64,000 bases of DNA from Gluconobacter japonicus (GTDB lineage: Bacteria > Pseudomonadota > Alphaproteobacteria > Acetobacterales > Acetobacteraceae): positions 1-64,000 of the forward strand of contig NZ_BEWO01000004.1 in assembly GCF_002723975.1 (NCBI RefSeq). Reading direction: 5' to 3'. Below the pieces are notes generated by a model, which worked only from the letters and a program-made list of their open reading frames with translations, did not search any database and was not told the origin of the DNA. Below, piece by piece: positions 7,450 through 15,758 of the stretch. How positions within the stretch are numbered: position 1 is the first letter of the stretch; each line of letters starts with the position of its first letter. A program made the translations under genes and the position numbers.

Positions 7450-8016
7450 ATGAAGCAACAAGCCAACCTTATCCGCGCAGGCCAGGTCATCGAGCATGAT
7501 GGTCGCCGCTGGACGGTTCTCAAGCAGCAGATCATCACCCCGGGTAAGGGTGGCGCCTTCATTCAGGTCGAAATGCGCGACCTGAACACCGGCAACAAGA
7601 CGAACGAGCGCTGGAGAACGGCTGACAGCGTCGAGCGTCTGATGACGGAAGACAAGGACTACACCTATTCCTACATGGACGGTGACAACGTCGTCCTGAT
7701 GGACCCGGAAACCTTTGAGCAGCTGATTCTGCCCCAGGACATTTTCGGCGACCAGTTCGCATTCCTTCAGGACAACATGCCCCTGAACGTGAAGCTGGTT
7801 GAGGGCGACCCGGTTGGCGTTGAACTGCCGCCGCACGTCACGCTCGAAATCACGGAAGCCGATCCGGTCGTAAAGGGCCAGACAGCCTCCTCGTCCTATA
7901 AGCCTGCTGTCCTGTCCAACGGCGTCAAGACGATGGTTCCTCCTTTCATTGAAGCTGGCGAGCGCATTGTTGTCCGTACGGATGATGCGTCTTACGTCGA
8001 GCGCGCCAAGGACTGA
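7450..8016 (+). CDS. efp: elongation factor P
   Basis: A 188-residue EF-P with the KOW-like N-terminal domain and two OB-fold domains. EF-P binds stalled ribosomes and relieves pausing at polyproline stretches. The modification loop is TPGKGGAF with the acceptor lysine at residue 33, matching the lysine-type EF-P that EpmA modifies. The C-terminal signature VLSNGVKTMVPPFIEAGERI is present. suhB starts two bases after the stop, so the two are probably cotranscribed. Polyproline tracts occur nearby, for example in the OmpA-like protein at 8906. Confidence 0.96.
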   Translation: MKQQANLIRAGQVIEHDGRRWTVLKQQIITPGKGGAFIQVEMRDLNTGNKTNERWRTADSVERLMTEDKDYTYSYMDGDNVVLMDPETFEQLILPQDIFGDQFAFLQDNMPLNVKLVEGDPVGVELPPHVTLEITEADPVVKGQTASSSYKPAVLSNGVKTMVPPFIEAGERIVVRTDDASYVERAKD

Positions 8017-8018
8017 TC

Positions 8019-8846
8019 ATGCGTCTTTCCCCGCACATGGCCGTCATGCAGAATGCAGCGCAGAAGGCAGCCCGCCGTCTGCTCCGCGATTTTGCAGAGG
8101 TCGAGCAGCTTCAGGTCAGCATCAAGGGTCCGGGAGACTTCGTGTCCCAGGCCGACCTGCGTGCAGAAACCATCATCCGCGAAGAACTCGCCCGCGCACG
8201 GCCAGGCTATGCCTTCCTCATGGAAGAAACAGGCGCTTCGGGCGGGGATAACTGGACCTGGCGCTGGATCGTCGACCCTCTGGATGGCACGACGAACTTC
8301 CTGCACGGTATTCCGCACTGGGCCATTTCCATCGGTCTCCAGCGTCGCCTTCCTGACGGAAGCGTCGAAATGGTCTGTGGACTGGTTTACAACCCAGCCG
8401 CCAACGAGATGTTCTGGGCCGAGAAGGGCATCGGTGCGTTCGTGAACGAGCGTCGCCTTCGTGTCTCCGCACGCCGGAACATGCAGGAAGCCGTGTTCGC
8501 GACCGGCATCCCGTTTGCGAAGGTTCCGTGCAGCCAGCGTCTCCCGTTTGCCCGTGTTCTGGGCGCACTCATGCCGCAGGTTGCGGGCATCCGTCGCTTC
8601 GGCGCCGCCGCCCTCGATCTCGCATGGGTCGCCGCTGGCCGTTACGAGGGCTACTGGGAATTCGGGATCAAGCCTTGGGATTGTGCTGCTGGCCTGCTGA
8701 TCGTACGTGAAGCCGGGGGCCATGCCACCGACCCGGACGGCAAGGAACTTCATGACCTTGATGATGACGTCAATGTTGTCGCCGGTAACGCCCAGCTTCA
8801 TGGCACATTGCGCACCATCGTCCACGAAGCCCTGAACCGGGAGTAA
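8019..8846 (+). CDS. suhB: inositol monophosphatase family protein (SuhB-like)
   Basis: A 275-residue Mg-dependent phosphatase of the IMPase family. Metal-binding motifs are intact: MEETGA near residue 68, WIVDPLDGTTNFLHG near 86, and the C-terminal KPWDCAAGLLIVREAGG. SuhB proteins hydrolyse myo-inositol-1-phosphate and, in enterics, also join rRNA antitermination complexes; which role dominates here is unknown. It sits two bases downstream of efp. Confidence 0.88.
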   Translation: MRLSPHMAVMQNAAQKAARRLLRDFAEVEQLQVSIKGPGDFVSQADLRAETIIREELARARPGYAFLMEETGASGGDNWTWRWIVDPLDGTTNFLHGIPHWAISIGLQRRLPDGSVEMVCGLVYNPAANEMFWAEKGIGAFVNERRLRVSARRNMQEAVFATGIPFAKVPCSQRLPFARVLGALMPQVAGIRRFGAAALDLAWVAAGRYEGYWEFGIKPWDCAAGLLIVREAGGHATDPDGKELHDLDDDVNVVAGNAQLHGTLRTIVHEALNRE

Positions 8847-8905
8847 GCAGAAGTCGCTCCCGCCCCATTGCGGGAGGATGGACCGCTCGGTTAGGATCAC
8901 GCCAT

Positions 8906-9652
8906 ATGTACAGGCCGATCCTAACCTCCCTCTCAGTGGCGGCCGCTCTGGCCTGCCTTCAGCCCTCCGGGGCACATGCTCAGGTTTCCAGCAATCTGGA
9001 TGATCTGCCTCAGGGCAAACCGGTCGCCGTTGCAAAACCGGCAGCCCCGCCCCGCCCCGCACATCACGCAGCGGCAGCCCCCCAAACATCCAAACCATCT
9101 GCCGCGACTGCTCCTGCCTCTTCAGTGAAGGCATCCGCACCCGCAAAAGCAAGCGTGCCGGGAGTGCCGCCTGCACCGCCGCCGCCTGTTGTGCTGCCCC
9201 CTCCGTTCGTTCCCATTCAGACGCACGCCCCCGTGCCCCCCGCAGACATCAAGCCGGTTGCGGACGCCAAAACCCGTACGGAAACACTTGAAGGCGGCGG
9301 AATGCGCGTTCTGTTTTCGCCGGAAAGTTCTGATCTGAACGATGAAAGCCTGAAATCCGTTGAGGCCTACGCAAACACCCTCAAGGATCAGCCAGAGAAA
9401 CGCATCATCCTGACGGCCTATGCGACGCTGCCGGGAGATGACATTTCGATGCCACGCCGCATTTCCCTTGCGCGCGCGCTGACAATACGCTCCATTTTCA
9501 TCAAGGCAGGCGTCGCGACCACCCGCCTCTATCCGCGCGCCATGGGACGTCCCGACAAGGGCGACGCAAGTCCGGCTGACCGTCTGGATATTGTGACCGA
9601 GAGCAATCCCCAGCCTTCCGAATCCGCAACCCCGGCAAGCGGCACGCCATAA
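8906..9652 (+). CDS. secreted Ala/Pro-rich protein with OmpA-like C-terminal domain
   Basis: A 248-residue envelope protein: signal peptide ending AHA (about residue 25), a long Ala/Pro linker with PPAPPPPVVLPPPF, then an OmpA/MotB-like region from about 130 (MRVLFSPESSDLNDESLKSV, RRISLARALTIRSIFIKAG, DRLDIV). The OmpA domain usually binds peptidoglycan diaminopimelate. The 17-base gap to the next gene suggests one operon with the proton-channel pair that follows. The polyproline linker would be a natural EF-P target. Confidence 0.78.
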   Translation: MYRPILTSLSVAAALACLQPSGAHAQVSSNLDDLPQGKPVAVAKPAAPPRPAHHAAAAPQTSKPSAATAPASSVKASAPAKASVPGVPPAPPPPVVLPPPFVPIQTHAPVPPADIKPVADAKTRTETLEGGGMRVLFSPESSDLNDESLKSVEAYANTLKDQPEKRIILTAYATLPGDDISMPRRISLARALTIRSIFIKAGVATTRLYPRAMGRPDKGDASPADRLDIVTESNPQPSESATPASGTP

Positions 9653-9669
9653 GCCAGGAAAGACCCGCC

Positions 9670-10818
9670 GTGACCCGTCCCACCACCTTCCTTCTGCGTA
9701 TGGGTATCTTCATTGTCGTCGTTGCACTTCTTGCAGCGTCGATGGCGAAGACCCTCCTGAATGCCTTCAACGCCAACCCGAAACTGGATGCTGTCATTCT
9801 TGGCGTTCTAATTCTGGGCATCATCTGGAATCTGAGAGTCGTTCAGCGGCTTATGCCTGAAGTCCAGTGGGTAGAGCTTCTTCGCCAGCCCCGGACGGGT
9901 CTGGGCACCCCCAATCCGCCGAAACTACTTGCCCCCATGGCAAGCATGTTAGCCGCCCGCAGCCGGACGGACCGCCTGACGCTCTCCACCCAGACGACAC
10001 AGGCCATGCTCGACAGCCTGTCGTCCCGTCTGGATGAAAGCCGCGAAATCTCGCGCTACATGACGCAGCTTCTGATTTTCCTTGGTCTTCTGGGAACATT
10101 CTACGGCCTGCTGCTGACCGTCAGTTCAATTGCCTCGGTGATCGGCGGAATGTCGGCTGGGAATGGCGATCTGGACGCGATGTTCAACCAGCTTAAAACG
10201 GGTCTGGCTGGTCCGCTTGCTGGTATGTCCACGGCGTTTTCTGGTTCAATGTTCGGCCTTGCTGGCGCACTGGTTCTCGGTTTTCTGGATCTGACTGCTG
10301 GTCAGGCACAGACACGGTTCTTCAATGAACTTGAAGAGTGGCTCGCCGGTCTGACCCGGGTGAGTAGCGGTACAAGCATCGACAGCGATGGCGCGCCAAT
10401 CCCGGCTTATGTTCAGGCACTCCTTGAGCAGACGGCTGAAAATCTGGAAACGCTTCAGAACGCGCTTTCCCGCAGTGAGGAAGGTCGTGTTCGTGAAGTG
10501 CAGCTTCTGGACAGCTTGCAGGAACGCCTTCGCGGCATGACCGAACTACTGAAAGCCAACCAGCAGATCATGGCGCGGACGGCAGAAACCAACGCCGCGC
10601 TCGTTCCGCTCCTGCGCCAGATGGGCGAGGAAGGCCAGCCGGGCTCACAGGGCACGCCCTTGCTGCGCATTGAGAGCCATCTTTCCCGCCTCGTGGAAGA
10701 ACTGCATCAGGGCCGTGCTCAGACCGTTGGCGAAATCCGCAACGATCTTCGGGTTCTGGCGCGGACCATCGCAGCAGCGTCTGGTAGCACGACTGGCACT
10801 TCCAGCAGGCAGGACTGA
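9670..10818 (+). CDS. MotA/TolQ/ExbB-like proton channel protein
   Basis: A 382-residue inner-membrane protein. Two N-terminal hydrophobic helices (about 9-28 and 38-55) are followed by two channel helices, LLIFLGLLGTFYGLLLTVSS near 140 and GMSTAFSGSMFGLAGALVLG near 185, the MotA/ExbB signature. The C-terminal 130 residues are a hydrophilic coiled coil. It starts with GTG after a short spacer and is followed three bases later by a MotB-like gene, so the two should form a stator-like complex. No flagellar genes are nearby. The long tail resembles ZorA more than ExbB. Confidence 0.8.
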   Translation: MTRPTTFLLRMGIFIVVVALLAASMAKTLLNAFNANPKLDAVILGVLILGIIWNLRVVQRLMPEVQWVELLRQPRTGLGTPNPPKLLAPMASMLAARSRTDRLTLSTQTTQAMLDSLSSRLDESREISRYMTQLLIFLGLLGTFYGLLLTVSSIASVIGGMSAGNGDLDAMFNQLKTGLAGPLAGMSTAFSGSMFGLAGALVLGFLDLTAGQAQTRFFNELEEWLAGLTRVSSGTSIDSDGAPIPAYVQALLEQTAENLETLQNALSRSEEGRVREVQLLDSLQERLRGMTELLKANQQIMARTAETNAALVPLLRQMGEEGQPGSQGTPLLRIESHLSRLVEELHQGRAQTVGEIRNDLRVLARTIAAASGSTTGTSSRQD

Positions 10819-10821
10819 CCC

Positions 10822-11823
10822 ATGGCCCGGCGCAGACGCGGACCCAATAACGCCCTGGATGCATGGCCCGGCTATGTGGACGCCCTGTCTACGCTGCTGA
10901 TGGTCGTGACATTCGTTCTGCTGGTTTTTGTTGTAGGCCAGCAGTTTCTGTCCGTCTCCCTGATGCGGCGTGAACATACGCTGGATGACTTGCAAAAGCA
11001 GTTGGCCGAGCTGTCGCACATGCTCTCCATGACGGAGGACAAGAACAAATCCCTGAATGCGACCGTCGCCAGTCTGGCCAATGACAAGCAGAAGAATGAA
11101 GACCAACTGAAGGCCCTGGCCGGACAAATGGCTCTTCTGAACGGTCAGCTCCAGTCGAAGGATCAGGCCCTTGCTTCTGCTGATAGCGCAAGCCAGCAGC
11201 AGAACAGCAAGATTTCAGACCTTCAGGCGCAGATCGAGGAACTGACGCGCCAGCTTCAGGCCATCAGTAATGCCCTCGATATTGAGAAGAAAAACGAAAC
11301 CGCGAAAGACGTCCAGATTCAGGATCTTGGCAACAAGCTGAACATCGCCCTAGCAGACAAGGTGAACCAGCTCAAACGCTATCGTTCGGAATTCTTTGGG
11401 CGCCTGCGGGATATTCTGAAGAACCAGAAGGGCGTGAATGTTGTTGGAGACCGTTTTGTCTTCCAGTCCGAAATTCTGTTCCCTCAGGGGAGCGCTGATC
11501 TGACGGCAGAAGGCAAAAAGGAAATCACGACGCTGGCCAAGACGTTCAAGCAGGTTTCCTCAACGATTCCGACTGATATTCCGTGGATTCTGCGCATCGA
11601 TGGCCATGCCGACAAACAGCCGATCCACAGTGCTTTTCCGAGCAACTGGGAACTGTCGTCCGAGCGCGCCATTACAGTCGTGAAGCTTCTGATCTCGGAA
11701 GGCGTTGACCCCCGGCATCTGGCTGCGACCGGCTTTGCTGACTACCAGCCGCTTGACGCGGCCAACACTCCAGCGGCATACGCCCGCAACCGCAGGATCG
11801 AGTTCCGTCTTACGGATCGCTGA
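10822..11823 (+). CDS. MotB/OmpA-like stator partner with long coiled coil
   Basis: A 333-residue protein with one N-terminal membrane helix preceded by WPGYVDALSTLLMVVTF; the Asp in this segment is at the position of the ion-carrying Asp of MotB. A coiled coil spans about 55-190, and residues 210-333 form an OmpA-type peptidoglycan-binding domain (ILFPQGSADLTAEGKKEI, IDGHADKQPI, RNRRIEFRLTDR). With the upstream MotA/ExbB-like gene it fits a proton-driven envelope motor. Its job is unknown; cell-wall or outer-membrane maintenance is likely from the linked OmpA-like gene. Confidence 0.82.
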   Translation: MARRRRGPNNALDAWPGYVDALSTLLMVVTFVLLVFVVGQQFLSVSLMRREHTLDDLQKQLAELSHMLSMTEDKNKSLNATVASLANDKQKNEDQLKALAGQMALLNGQLQSKDQALASADSASQQQNSKISDLQAQIEELTRQLQAISNALDIEKKNETAKDVQIQDLGNKLNIALADKVNQLKRYRSEFFGRLRDILKNQKGVNVVGDRFVFQSEILFPQGSADLTAEGKKEITTLAKTFKQVSSTIPTDIPWILRIDGHADKQPIHSAFPSNWELSSERAITVVKLLISEGVDPRHLAATGFADYQPLDAANTPAAYARNRRIEFRLTDR

Positions 11824-11832
11824 TCCCTTTTG

Positions 11833-11856
11833 ACCTGCCTTTGGAAAAAGGCAGGT
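11833..11856 (+). terminator. terminator before lepA
   Basis: ACCTGCCTTT and AAAGGCAGGT form a perfect ten-base stem around a GGAA tetraloop, followed by TTT. It closes the envelope-module operon ten bases after its last stop. Confidence 0.7.
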
Positions 11857-11907
11857 TTCCCCGCAGGTCTGCTGACATTCCTGCCAGAATCCCGTATGTA
11901 CCCTGCC

Positions 11908-13710
11908 ATGACCGACACCCCGCTCTCCCTCATCCGCAATTTCTCGATCATCGCGCATATCGACCATGGCAAGTCCACACTTGCCGACAGGCTGATTCAG
12001 GCCTGTGGCGCACTTACCGAGCGTGAGATGAAAGCCCAGGTCCTCGATTCGATGGAGCTGGAGCAGGAGCGCGGCATCACCATCAAGGCGCAGACCGTCC
12101 GCCTCACCTATCCGGCCAAGAACGGCAAGGTTTACACGCTGAACCTCATGGACACCCCGGGCCATGTCGACTTCGCTTATGAAGTCAGCCGTTCACTGGC
12201 GGCCTGTGAAGGCTCGCTGCTGGTCGTGGATGCCTCACAGGGCGTGGAAGCGCAGACGCTGGCCAACGTCTATCAGGCCATCGACGCCAACCACGAAATC
12301 GTTCCCGTCCTGAACAAGATCGACCTTCCAGCCGCAGAGCCGGAACGCGTCCGGGCACAGATTGAAGAAGTCATCGGCATCCCTGCTGATGACGCCGTGG
12401 AAATCAGCGCCAAGACCGGCATTAACATCGAAGGCGTACTGGAAGCTCTCGTCGAGCGCCTTCCGGCACCAAAGGGTGACCGCGATGCGCCTCTGCAGGC
12501 CCTGCTGGTTGATAGCTGGTACGACCCGTATCTCGGCGTCATCATCCTGATCCGTGTCATGAACGGTACCGTCAAGCGTGGTGATCGTATTCGCATGATG
12601 CAGGCTGGCTCGACCTATCACGTTGATCAGGTCGGTGTGTTCCTGCCACGCATGACGAATGTGGATGAGCTTGGTCCGGGCGAGATGGGCTTCATCAATG
12701 CTGCCATCAAAACGGTGGCGGACGTTGCCGTTGGTGACACCATTACCCTTGATCGCAAGCCGGCAGAAAAGATCCTTCCTGGCTTCAAGCCTTCCATCCC
12801 GGTCGTGTGGTGTGGCCTGTTCCCGATTGACGCGGACGATTTCGAGAAGCTGCGTGATAGTTTGGGCAAGCTGCGCCTGAATGACGCATCGTTCCACTTC
12901 GAAGCAGAAAGCTCTGCGGCTCTTGGCTTCGGTTTCCGTTGTGGATTCCTAGGACTGCTGCATCTGGAAATCATTCAGGAGCGTCTGTCCCGCGAGTTCA
13001 ATCTGGATCTGATCGCCACTGCGCCGTCCGTCGTCTATCGCATGACTCTGACGAACGGCACGAAGGAAGAACTCCACAATCCGGCTGACATGCCGGACCC
13101 AGCCCTGATCGAGACCATTGAAGAGCCTTGGATCAAGGCCACAATCATGGTGCAGGACGAGTATCTGGGTTCCGTACTCACGCTCTGCTCCGAGCGTCGC
13201 GGTATTCAGGTCGATCTCACCTATGTCGGCAATCGTGCCATGGCGGTCTATCGTCTGCCACTGAACGAAGTGGTGTTCGACTTCTATGATCGTCTGAAGT
13301 CCCTCACCCGCGGGTATGCGTCGTTCGATTATCAGGTCGATGGTTATGAGGAGAGCGATCTGGTTCGCATCTCCATTCTCGTGAACCATGAGCCGGTCGA
13401 TGCGCTGGCGTTCGTAGCGCATCGCACGGTTGCTGAAACCCGTGGTCGCGCCATCTGTGGCAAGCTCAAGGATCTGATCCCAAAGCAGCTCTTCAAGATT
13501 GCCATTCAGGCCGCCATTGGCTCCAAGGTTATTGCGCGTGAGACTATTGGCGCCTTGTCTAAAGACGTGACCGCAAAGTGCTATGGCGGAGACATCTCCC
13601 GTAAGCGCAAACTGCTGGACAAGCAGAAAGAAGGCAAGAAACGGATGCGACAGTTTGGTAAGGTCGAAATTCCACAAAGCGCCTTCCTTGCCGCACTTAA
13701 AATGGATTGA
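11908..13710 (+). CDS. lepA: elongation factor 4 (LepA)
   Basis: A 600-residue translational GTPase, the family's normal length. G1 [10 protein letters not shown]2/G3 [10 protein letters not shown] and DTPGHVDF, G4 NKID and the unique C-terminal domain ending near GEK-like [19 protein letters not shown] are all visible. EF4 back-translocates ribosomes and helps initiation. An in-frame ATG four codons upstream is possible; I chose the one giving [12 protein letters not shown], the usual LepA start. The glycosyltransferase gene follows after nine bases. Confidence 0.95.
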   Translation: MTDTPLSLIRNFSIIAHIDHGKSTLADRLIQACGALTEREMKAQVLDSMELEQERGITIKAQTVRLTYPAKNGKVYTLNLMDTPGHVDFAYEVSRSLAACEGSLLVVDASQGVEAQTLANVYQAIDANHEIVPVLNKIDLPAAEPERVRAQIEEVIGIPADDAVEISAKTGINIEGVLEALVERLPAPKGDRDAPLQALLVDSWYDPYLGVIILIRVMNGTVKRGDRIRMMQAGSTYHVDQVGVFLPRMTNVDELGPGEMGFINAAIKTVADVAVGDTITLDRKPAEKILPGFKPSIPVVWCGLFPIDADDFEKLRDSLGKLRLNDASFHFEAESSAALGFGFRCGFLGLLHLEIIQERLSREFNLDLIATAPSVVYRMTLTNGTKEELHNPADMPDPALIETIEEPWIKATIMVQDEYLGSVLTLCSERRGIQVDLTYVGNRAMAVYRLPLNEVVFDFYDRLKSLTRGYASFDYQVDGYEESDLVRISILVNHEPVDALAFVAHRTVAETRGRAICGKLKDLIPKQLFKIAIQAAIGSKVIARETIGALSKDVTAKCYGGDISRKRKLLDKQKEGKKRMRQFGKVEIPQSAFLAALKMD

Positions 13711-13719
13711 TTCTGCTTT

Positions 13720-15129
13720 ATGTTAAAAACAGCCGCTGTTCTGTTCGTCCATAACGAGGTCGACAACATTGGCTGGTGGATCAGTCATCACAGAGCGATT
13801 GGTTTTTCGACACTGATCATCTGTGATGACCATTCTACAGATGGCACATGGACGGTTCTTTCCAGTGCAGCTTCTTTCCACGATATTCGCCTTCATCGCT
13901 CAGACGCCCGTATTCCTGATCGCCTGGAGCGACAGAACGCGTTTCAGGAGAAAGCACTCCGTGACGGTAGAAGCGCCTTTGACTGGATGATGATTCTCGC
14001 TGCAGACGAATATCTGCACTTTGAGGAAAGCGCCTCTCTCGAAGATTTTCTTTCATCCGCGACAGACAATACTCAACCTGTTCATTGGTGCCTTTTCGGG
14101 TCCAACGGACATGAAGAGCCCTCTCCGTTTGCGCCGATGCAGGCTTTCACTCGACACGCGCCGCTGGAAACAGCAGATCATCGTGTAATCCGAACACTTG
14201 TACGGTCAGAGGATTATGAAGGACCAGTTCCAGATCCACTCTCCCGCCTGAACTTTGCACCAAACTGGTCTCGGGCCCGCATTCTGCATTATGCAGCAGG
14301 CGACCGGCGCAGCTTTCTAAACCGTCACTCAAGCGCCACGCCGGAAGATGCATGGAACCATTTCAATCGAAATGACGTGTTGGACACATCTGCTCAACGG
14401 TGGCTTCGGCAAACACGTCAATTTGCAGCTTCCATTGTTCAGGCTGGTCTGACGGATCTTTACTGGCAGCTCCGGCAGATGGTCGTCCGCAATGATGAGG
14501 ATGCATTTGCCAAACTGGGATTGAATTCCTCAGTTCTTTTTGAGCACGAAGACGTCTTTTTCCCTGACTTCAAGTTCTATGCGCTTGGGCAAACAACTCA
14601 ACTCGCACTGGATCTGGATACTGAAGACCTCGTTACACTTGAGACCACGGCTCTTGACGCTGCACGCTATGTCCGTTTGCTGCTGATGATCGAAACAAGT
14701 GCTCCCGCTCCTCACCCGGCATATCTCATTACAGAGCGCCTCTGTTCCGTATCCTGTCTGGATGTGGAACAATCCCCATGCCTTCTCCCGATCGTTCCCC
14801 TCAAACTCGATCCCGAGAAACGTCTCATTGTGTCTCCTCTGACGGGTCAGGACGTGGCACTCCCAATACCCGACCAAGCACTCGTCAAACAGATGCCCTC
14901 TGCAGAGCTTTCCAGTCGCATCACCGCACTCACGGTCCTCTGTCAGGGTGGGCACACTCTTGCCGCGCTTTTGCGCGGGCTTGAAAGATTGCCCACTCCA
15001 GACGCAACCGCTTTGGGATGCGCCATTGCAATGCTTCCACCCGACGAAGCAGAGCGGCTGTCTGAAGCATTTCCAGGCCTTGTTCCCCGCAACATTCGCC
15101 CCGGCAAATGCGCGCCACCTATCCCCTGA
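13720..15129 (+). CDS. family 2-like glycosyltransferase (Glyco_tranf_2_4 type)
   Basis: A 469-residue protein. The N-terminal 240 residues match the DUF23/Glyco_tranf_2_4 pattern: AAVLFVHNEVDNI, the nucleotide-binding ICDDHSTDGTW, and the metal-binding-like AADEYLHF (in place of the usual DxDEF). His-rich segments follow (RILHYAAGDRRSF). The C-terminal half is not recognised. No signal peptide. The acceptor is unknown. It is probably cotranscribed with lepA at a nine-base spacing and overlaps the convergent heme oxygenase gene by 11 bases. Confidence 0.75.
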   Translation: MLKTAAVLFVHNEVDNIGWWISHHRAIGFSTLIICDDHSTDGTWTVLSSAASFHDIRLHRSDARIPDRLERQNAFQEKALRDGRSAFDWMMILAADEYLHFEESASLEDFLSSATDNTQPVHWCLFGSNGHEEPSPFAPMQAFTRHAPLETADHRVIRTLVRSEDYEGPVPDPLSRLNFAPNWSRARILHYAAGDRRSFLNRHSSATPEDAWNHFNRNDVLDTSAQRWLRQTRQFAASIVQAGLTDLYWQLRQMVVRNDEDAFAKLGLNSSVLFEHEDVFFPDFKFYALGQTTQLALDLDTEDLVTLETTALDAARYVRLLLMIETSAPAPHPAYLITERLCSVSCLDVEQSPCLLPIVPLKLDPEKRLIVSPLTGQDVALPIPDQALVKQMPSAELSSRITALTVLCQGGHTLAALLRGLERLPTPDATALGCAIAMLPPDEAERLSEAFPGLVPRNIRPGKCAPPIP

Positions 15130-15649
15130 GAGTTGCAGCCCTCCGGAAAAGGTCGAACGCTGACGTCACGCCATCCATGACTGACTGACGGTAACTGTCG
15201 TCAGCATTCTGAAGACGTTCTCTCAAAGTTTGGAGGAAAGCTGGCCACCCGCCTTTTTCGTGCCCTGCCGAAAGATAGGTGTGCGGCAAACCTTCACCAA
15301 CCTGGGCAGCCAGCATTTTACCGCCAAGCCGGGATCCTTCCAGAACATACAAAACCCCGAGTGGAGCACCGATCCCGGAAGGGGGCTGCCAGTCCAGACA
15401 CTCCGGAAGATCATGCCCCAATTCAACAAGATCGCTTCGGAGATACTCCGTCCGTTCGCGCCAGGATGGAAGTTTCACAACCGTTTTCAACCAGGCTTCA
15501 ACCTGCGGCAAAACACGTCCGTGCGCCTGTAGAAACGCAGTGTAGGAAGCAGCATCTGACAGACTGAATCCCGAATAGGCTCTGTCAACCTGCTCGTGAA
15601 TGGTGCGGCTGACTTCACGCAGCTTGGTCAGAGGGTCGTCTTCACGCAT
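15119..15649 (-). CDS. biliverdin-producing heme oxygenase
   Basis: A 176-residue alpha-helical heme oxygenase of the bacterial HmuO/BphO type. The proximal heme ligand is likely His18 in TIHEQVDRAYSG, and the distal helix glycine motif is seen in GAPLGVLYVLEGSRLGGKML. The enzyme opens heme to biliverdin, CO and iron. No phytochrome or heme-uptake gene lies in the window, so it may serve iron recovery or an unlinked phytochrome. Its 3' end overlaps the upstream convergent glycosyltransferase gene by 11 bases. Confidence 0.85.
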   Translation of the reverse strand: MREDDPLTKLREVSRTIHEQVDRAYSGFSLSDAASYTAFLQAHGRVLPQVEAWLKTVVKLPSWRERTEYLRSDLVELGHDLPECLDWQPPSGIGAPLGVLYVLEGSRLGGKMLAAQVGEGLPHTYLSAGHEKGGWPAFLQTLRERLQNADDSYRQSVMDGVTSAFDLFRRAATLRG

Positions 15650-15758
15650 TTTCCGTACTCTTTTCCCTGCGAGCGAAACTGGCCCGACTGCAAATCGTAT
15701 TCATACCAATGCAGTCATCTTTTCAATCCTGCCAGATTTTTTGTGATGGGGAATTACA

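Noticed and set aside
8857-8876. Hairpin CTCCCGC-CCCATT-GCGGGAG as terminator after suhB
   Set aside because: No T run follows, and it overlaps the probable 5' region of the next gene; left unassigned.
7992-9176. 394-codon open frame on the minus strand opposite suhB
   Set aside because: Shadow of suhB and the OmpA-like gene; no recognisable features.
15680-15715. Fur-like box upstream of the heme oxygenase gene
   Set aside because: Only short TGCA arms are symmetric; the inner bases do not match a Fur box.
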